Assembly (NCBI GenBank): GCA_013152845.1
Contig: JAADFM010000146.1
Location: 1 to 6,939, forward strand
From: Methanobacteriota archaeon
Lineage (GTDB): Archaea > Hydrothermarchaeota > Hydrothermarchaeia > Hydrothermarchaeales > JAADFM01
Direction of reading: 5' to 3'
DNA: 6,939 nt
Shown here piece by piece: positions 4,877 through 6,939 of this stretch (the first letter of the stretch is position 1; each line of letters starts with the position of its first letter). A model generated the notes under the pieces. It was not told the DNA's origin. It saw only the letters and a program-made list of their open reading frames with translations, and ran no database searches. Position numbers and translations under genes: made by a program.

Positions 4877-6939
4877 ATGGACGGCTTTCTGTTGGATGTG
4901 GATTACAAGACCGTCGACGAAAAACCGGTGGTGCGGCTTTTCCTCAGAGACGTCATCGCCCTGGACCCCTCATTCAGGCCCTACGTCTACGTGGCGTGCG
5001 ATGACCCCCGGGCCGTCGCAGGGGAGATTAAAGACCTGGAGCTCGACGGCCGCAGGCCGGTGACCGGGGTCGAGGAGATGGAGCGGGGGCTCCTCGGCAG
5101 GCCCAGGCGCTTCCTCAAGGTCTACCTCGGCCATCCCCAGCAGGTCCCCAGGGTAAGGGACCTCCTGCGCCGGCTGCCCGGGGTCTCGGCCGTCCTCGAG
5201 GACGACATCCTCTTCTCCCGGCGCTACCTGATAGACAAGGGGCTCGTCCCCACGGCCTGGGTGGAACTGCAGGGTAGGGTGGAGGGTTCCGAGTTCTGGG
5301 TGGAGGAGGTAAGACGTGCGGAGGGTCCCCTGCCCCGCCTGAAGGTCATGTCCTTCGACATAGAGACCTACAACCCCAAGGGTGCGCCCAGAGGGGACCA
5401 GGACCCCATCATCATGGTGAGCATGGCCACCTCGGGGGGGCTGCGGAAGGTCCTGTCCTGGAAGGCGCCCACCGCCGGGCTGGAGTTCGTCGAGACCCTT
5501 GAGGACGAGGCCGCCGTCCTCAGGAGGTTTGAGGAGCTCGTGAGGCAGGAGGACCCGGACATCCTGGTGGGCTACAATACCGATAACTTCGACTTCCCCT
5601 ACCTGAACCAGCGCCTCAAGGCCCTGGGCATCGAACTGGCCCTGGGCAGGGACGGCTCCCCCCACAAGACCTCCACCAGGATGGGCATGAGCGAGACCCG
5701 CATGGCGGGCCGGCCCCACATGGACCTCTACCCCATCGTGAGGCGGTCCCTGCGCCTGCCTAGCTACGTCCTGGAGGACGTGGTGGCCGAGGTCCTGGGG
5801 GAGGAGAAGGAGAAGGTCCCAGGCGAGCGCATGGGGGAGATATGGGATAAGGGAGGTGAGGAACTGGACAGGTTCTTCAGGTATTCCCTGGAGGATGCCG
5901 AGGTGACACTGAGAATCGGGGAGAAGTACCTGCCCCTCTATATCGAACTCTCCCGGCTGGTGGGCCAGTCCATCCACGACGTGGCCAGGATGACGGCGGG
6001 CCAGCTGGTGGAGTGGTACCTGATGAGGGAGGCATTTGCCAGGGGGGAGGTCATCCCGGAGAGGCCGGGGGGCAGGGAGTTTGCCCGCAGGGCCGGGGAT
6101 ACCTATGAAGGCGGGTACGTCAGGGAGCCGAGGAAGGGCCTTTTGGAGAAAGTCTTCGACTTCCGCAGCCTCTACCCCAGCGTGATTGTGACCCACAACA
6201 TCGACCCTTCCACCATCAGACCGGGACCGGGGGAGAACCAACCGCCGGGGATAGACTACCACTTCACGACCGAGAAGGAGGGGTTCATCCCCGCCCTGCT
6301 GAAGCGCCTTGTGGCCAGGCGTGCCGAGCTCAAGGAGGAGATGAAGAAGGCCCGGGACCCGGGGGAGAGGAAGATGCTGGACGTGCAGCAGCAGGCCCTC
6401 AAAATCCTGGCCAACAGTTTCTACGGCTATATGGGCTACCCACGGGCCAGGTGGTACCGCAAGGAGTGCGCCGAGAGTGTGACGGCCTTTGCCAGGGACT
6501 ACATCAAGAAGGTCATGGAGGTGGCGGAGAAGGAGTTCGGCCTGGAGGTGGTCTACGGGGATACGGATTCACTGTTCATCCTGGTGCCCGGCGGGAAGAA
6601 GGAGAGGGCATTCGCCTTCCTGGAGGAGGTGAACAGGCGCCTGCCCGGGACCATAGAGCTGGAGTACGAGGGGTTCTACCGCCGGGGCATCTTCGTGACC
6701 AAGAAGCGGTACGCCCTGATAGACGAGAAGGACAGGATTATCGTCAAGGGCCTGGAGTTCGTGCGCAGGGACTGGGCACCCATCGCCAGGGATACACAGG
6801 AGAAGGTGCTTAAAGCCCTGCTGAAGGACGCCTCCCCGGAGGAGGCGGTGAGGATTGTCAGGAAGGCCATGGATGATATCCGGGCCCGCCGGGTGAGCCT
6901 GGAGGACCTGACCATCTACACCCAGCTGACCAAGAAGAT
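4877..6939 (+). CDS. polB: Family-B DNA polymerase, 3' end outside the window
   Basis: The frame is open from ATG 4877 to the window end: 687 residues plus two bases. Family members are usually near 780-800, so about 100 residues of the thumb and C terminus are missing. The N-terminal domain carries LLDVDY (5-10), FRPY (33-36) and [12 protein letters not shown] (86-97), matching much of the uracil read-ahead pocket of Pyrococcus-type enzymes. The 3'-5' exonuclease motifs are intact: FDIET (160-164), GYNTDNFDF (232-240) and YSLED (336-340). Polymerase motifs are A DFRSLYPS (428-435), [10 protein letters not shown] (509-517) and C YGDTDS (560-565, catalytic Asp562 and Asp564), then KKRYA (609-613). 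It should be an active proofreading replicative polymerase. No intein interrupts motifs A, B or C. GGTG (4869-4872) is the likely ribosome binding site, and the start gives the expected first beta strand. It is divergent from cetZ. Confidence 0.96.
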   Translation, partial: MDGFLLDVDYKTVDEKPVVRLFLRDVIALDPSFRPYVYVACDDPRAVAGEIKDLELDGRRPVTGVEEMERGLLGRPRRFLKVYLGHPQQVPRVRDLLRRLPGVSAVLEDDILFSRRYLIDKGLVPTAWVELQGRVEGSEFWVEEVRRAEGPLPRLKVMSFDIETYNPKGAPRGDQDPIIMVSMATSGGLRKVLSWKAPTAGLEFVETLEDEAAVLRRFEELVRQEDPDILVGYNTDNFDFPYLNQRLKALGIELALGRDGSPHKTSTRMGMSETRMAGRPHMDLYPIVRRSLRLPSYVLEDVVAEVLGEEKEKVPGERMGEIWDKGGEELDRFFRYSLEDAEVTLRIGEKYLPLYIELSRLVGQSIHDVARMTAGQLVEWYLMREAFARGEVIPERPGGREFARRAGDTYEGGYVREPRKGLLEKVFDFRSLYPSVIVTHNIDPSTIRPGPGENQPPGIDYHFTTEKEGFIPALLKRLVARRAELKEEMKKARDPGERKMLDVQQQALKILANSFYGYMGYPRARWYRKECAESVTAFARDYIKKVMEVAEKEFGLEVVYGDTDSLFILVPGGKKERAFAFLEEVNRRLPGTIELEYEGFYRRGIFVTKKRYALIDEKDRIIVKGLEFVRRDWAPIARDTQEKVLKALLKDASPEEAVRIVRKAMDDIRARRVSLEDLTIYTQLTKK

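Noticed and set aside
4970..6262. 430-codon open frame on the minus strand inside polB
   Set aside because: It is antisense to a polymerase with every catalytic motif intact. Its Pro/Gly/His/Leu-rich composition is what GC-rich third positions produce on the opposite strand, and it has no recognisable domain.
6150..6570. Intein insertion at polB motifs A, B or C
   Set aside because: All three motifs read continuously, so no intein is present in the visible part.

Overview
The window looks like a piece of an archaeal, probably euryarchaeal, chromosome. The main evidence is a family-B DNA polymerase of the archaeal type, a tubulin/FtsZ-superfamily gene of the CetZ type, AT-rich TATA-like elements placed upstream of genes, and Shine-Dalgarno sequences before most starts. 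The genes are GC-rich with strong G/C preference at third codon positions and heavy use of AGG for arginine, while the two intergenic regions are AT-rich. I cannot assign a genus. CetZ proteins are best known from Haloarchaea and Methanomicrobia, but the proteins here lack haloarchaeal acidity, so an uncultivated euryarchaeal lineage is a reasonable guess.

Layout. At the left edge (1-26, minus) is the first few codons of a gene that leaves the window. It is divergent from a plus-strand gene for a small stand-alone two-CBS-domain protein (129-551). Then comes a compact minus-strand block of four genes, read right to left: a clear CetZ (4749-3616), a second and more divergent CetZ/FtsZ-like protein (3603-2593), an exported protein with one C-terminal membrane anchor (2580-1729), and a third CetZ-like protein (1732 to about 544). 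Gaps are 12 nt, 12 nt and a 4-nt GTGA overlap, so this is very likely one operon. A 127-bp AT-rich divergent promoter region (4750-4876) separates it from a plus-strand family-B DNA polymerase gene that starts at 4877 and runs off the right end without a stop.

How the genes may work together. The operon encodes three different tubulin-superfamily proteins plus one membrane protein. The three differ in the T7 loop, which acts on the nucleotide of the next subunit in a filament, and in the T4 glycine loop. The first two end in nearly the same C-terminal peptide, LLGDID followed by Ser/Thr and Leu. The third is translationally coupled to the membrane protein. This suggests a multi-component, membrane-attached tubulin-like cytoskeleton; a role in cell shape, motility or division is inference. 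The polymerase and CBS genes are neighbours with no visible functional link.

Most notable oddity: the 3' end of the third CetZ-like gene reads out of frame from about 678 onward. The +1 frame carries a convincing charged, helical tail (672-544) with native codon bias, so there is either a one-base error in the sequence, a real frameshift mutation, or recoding.
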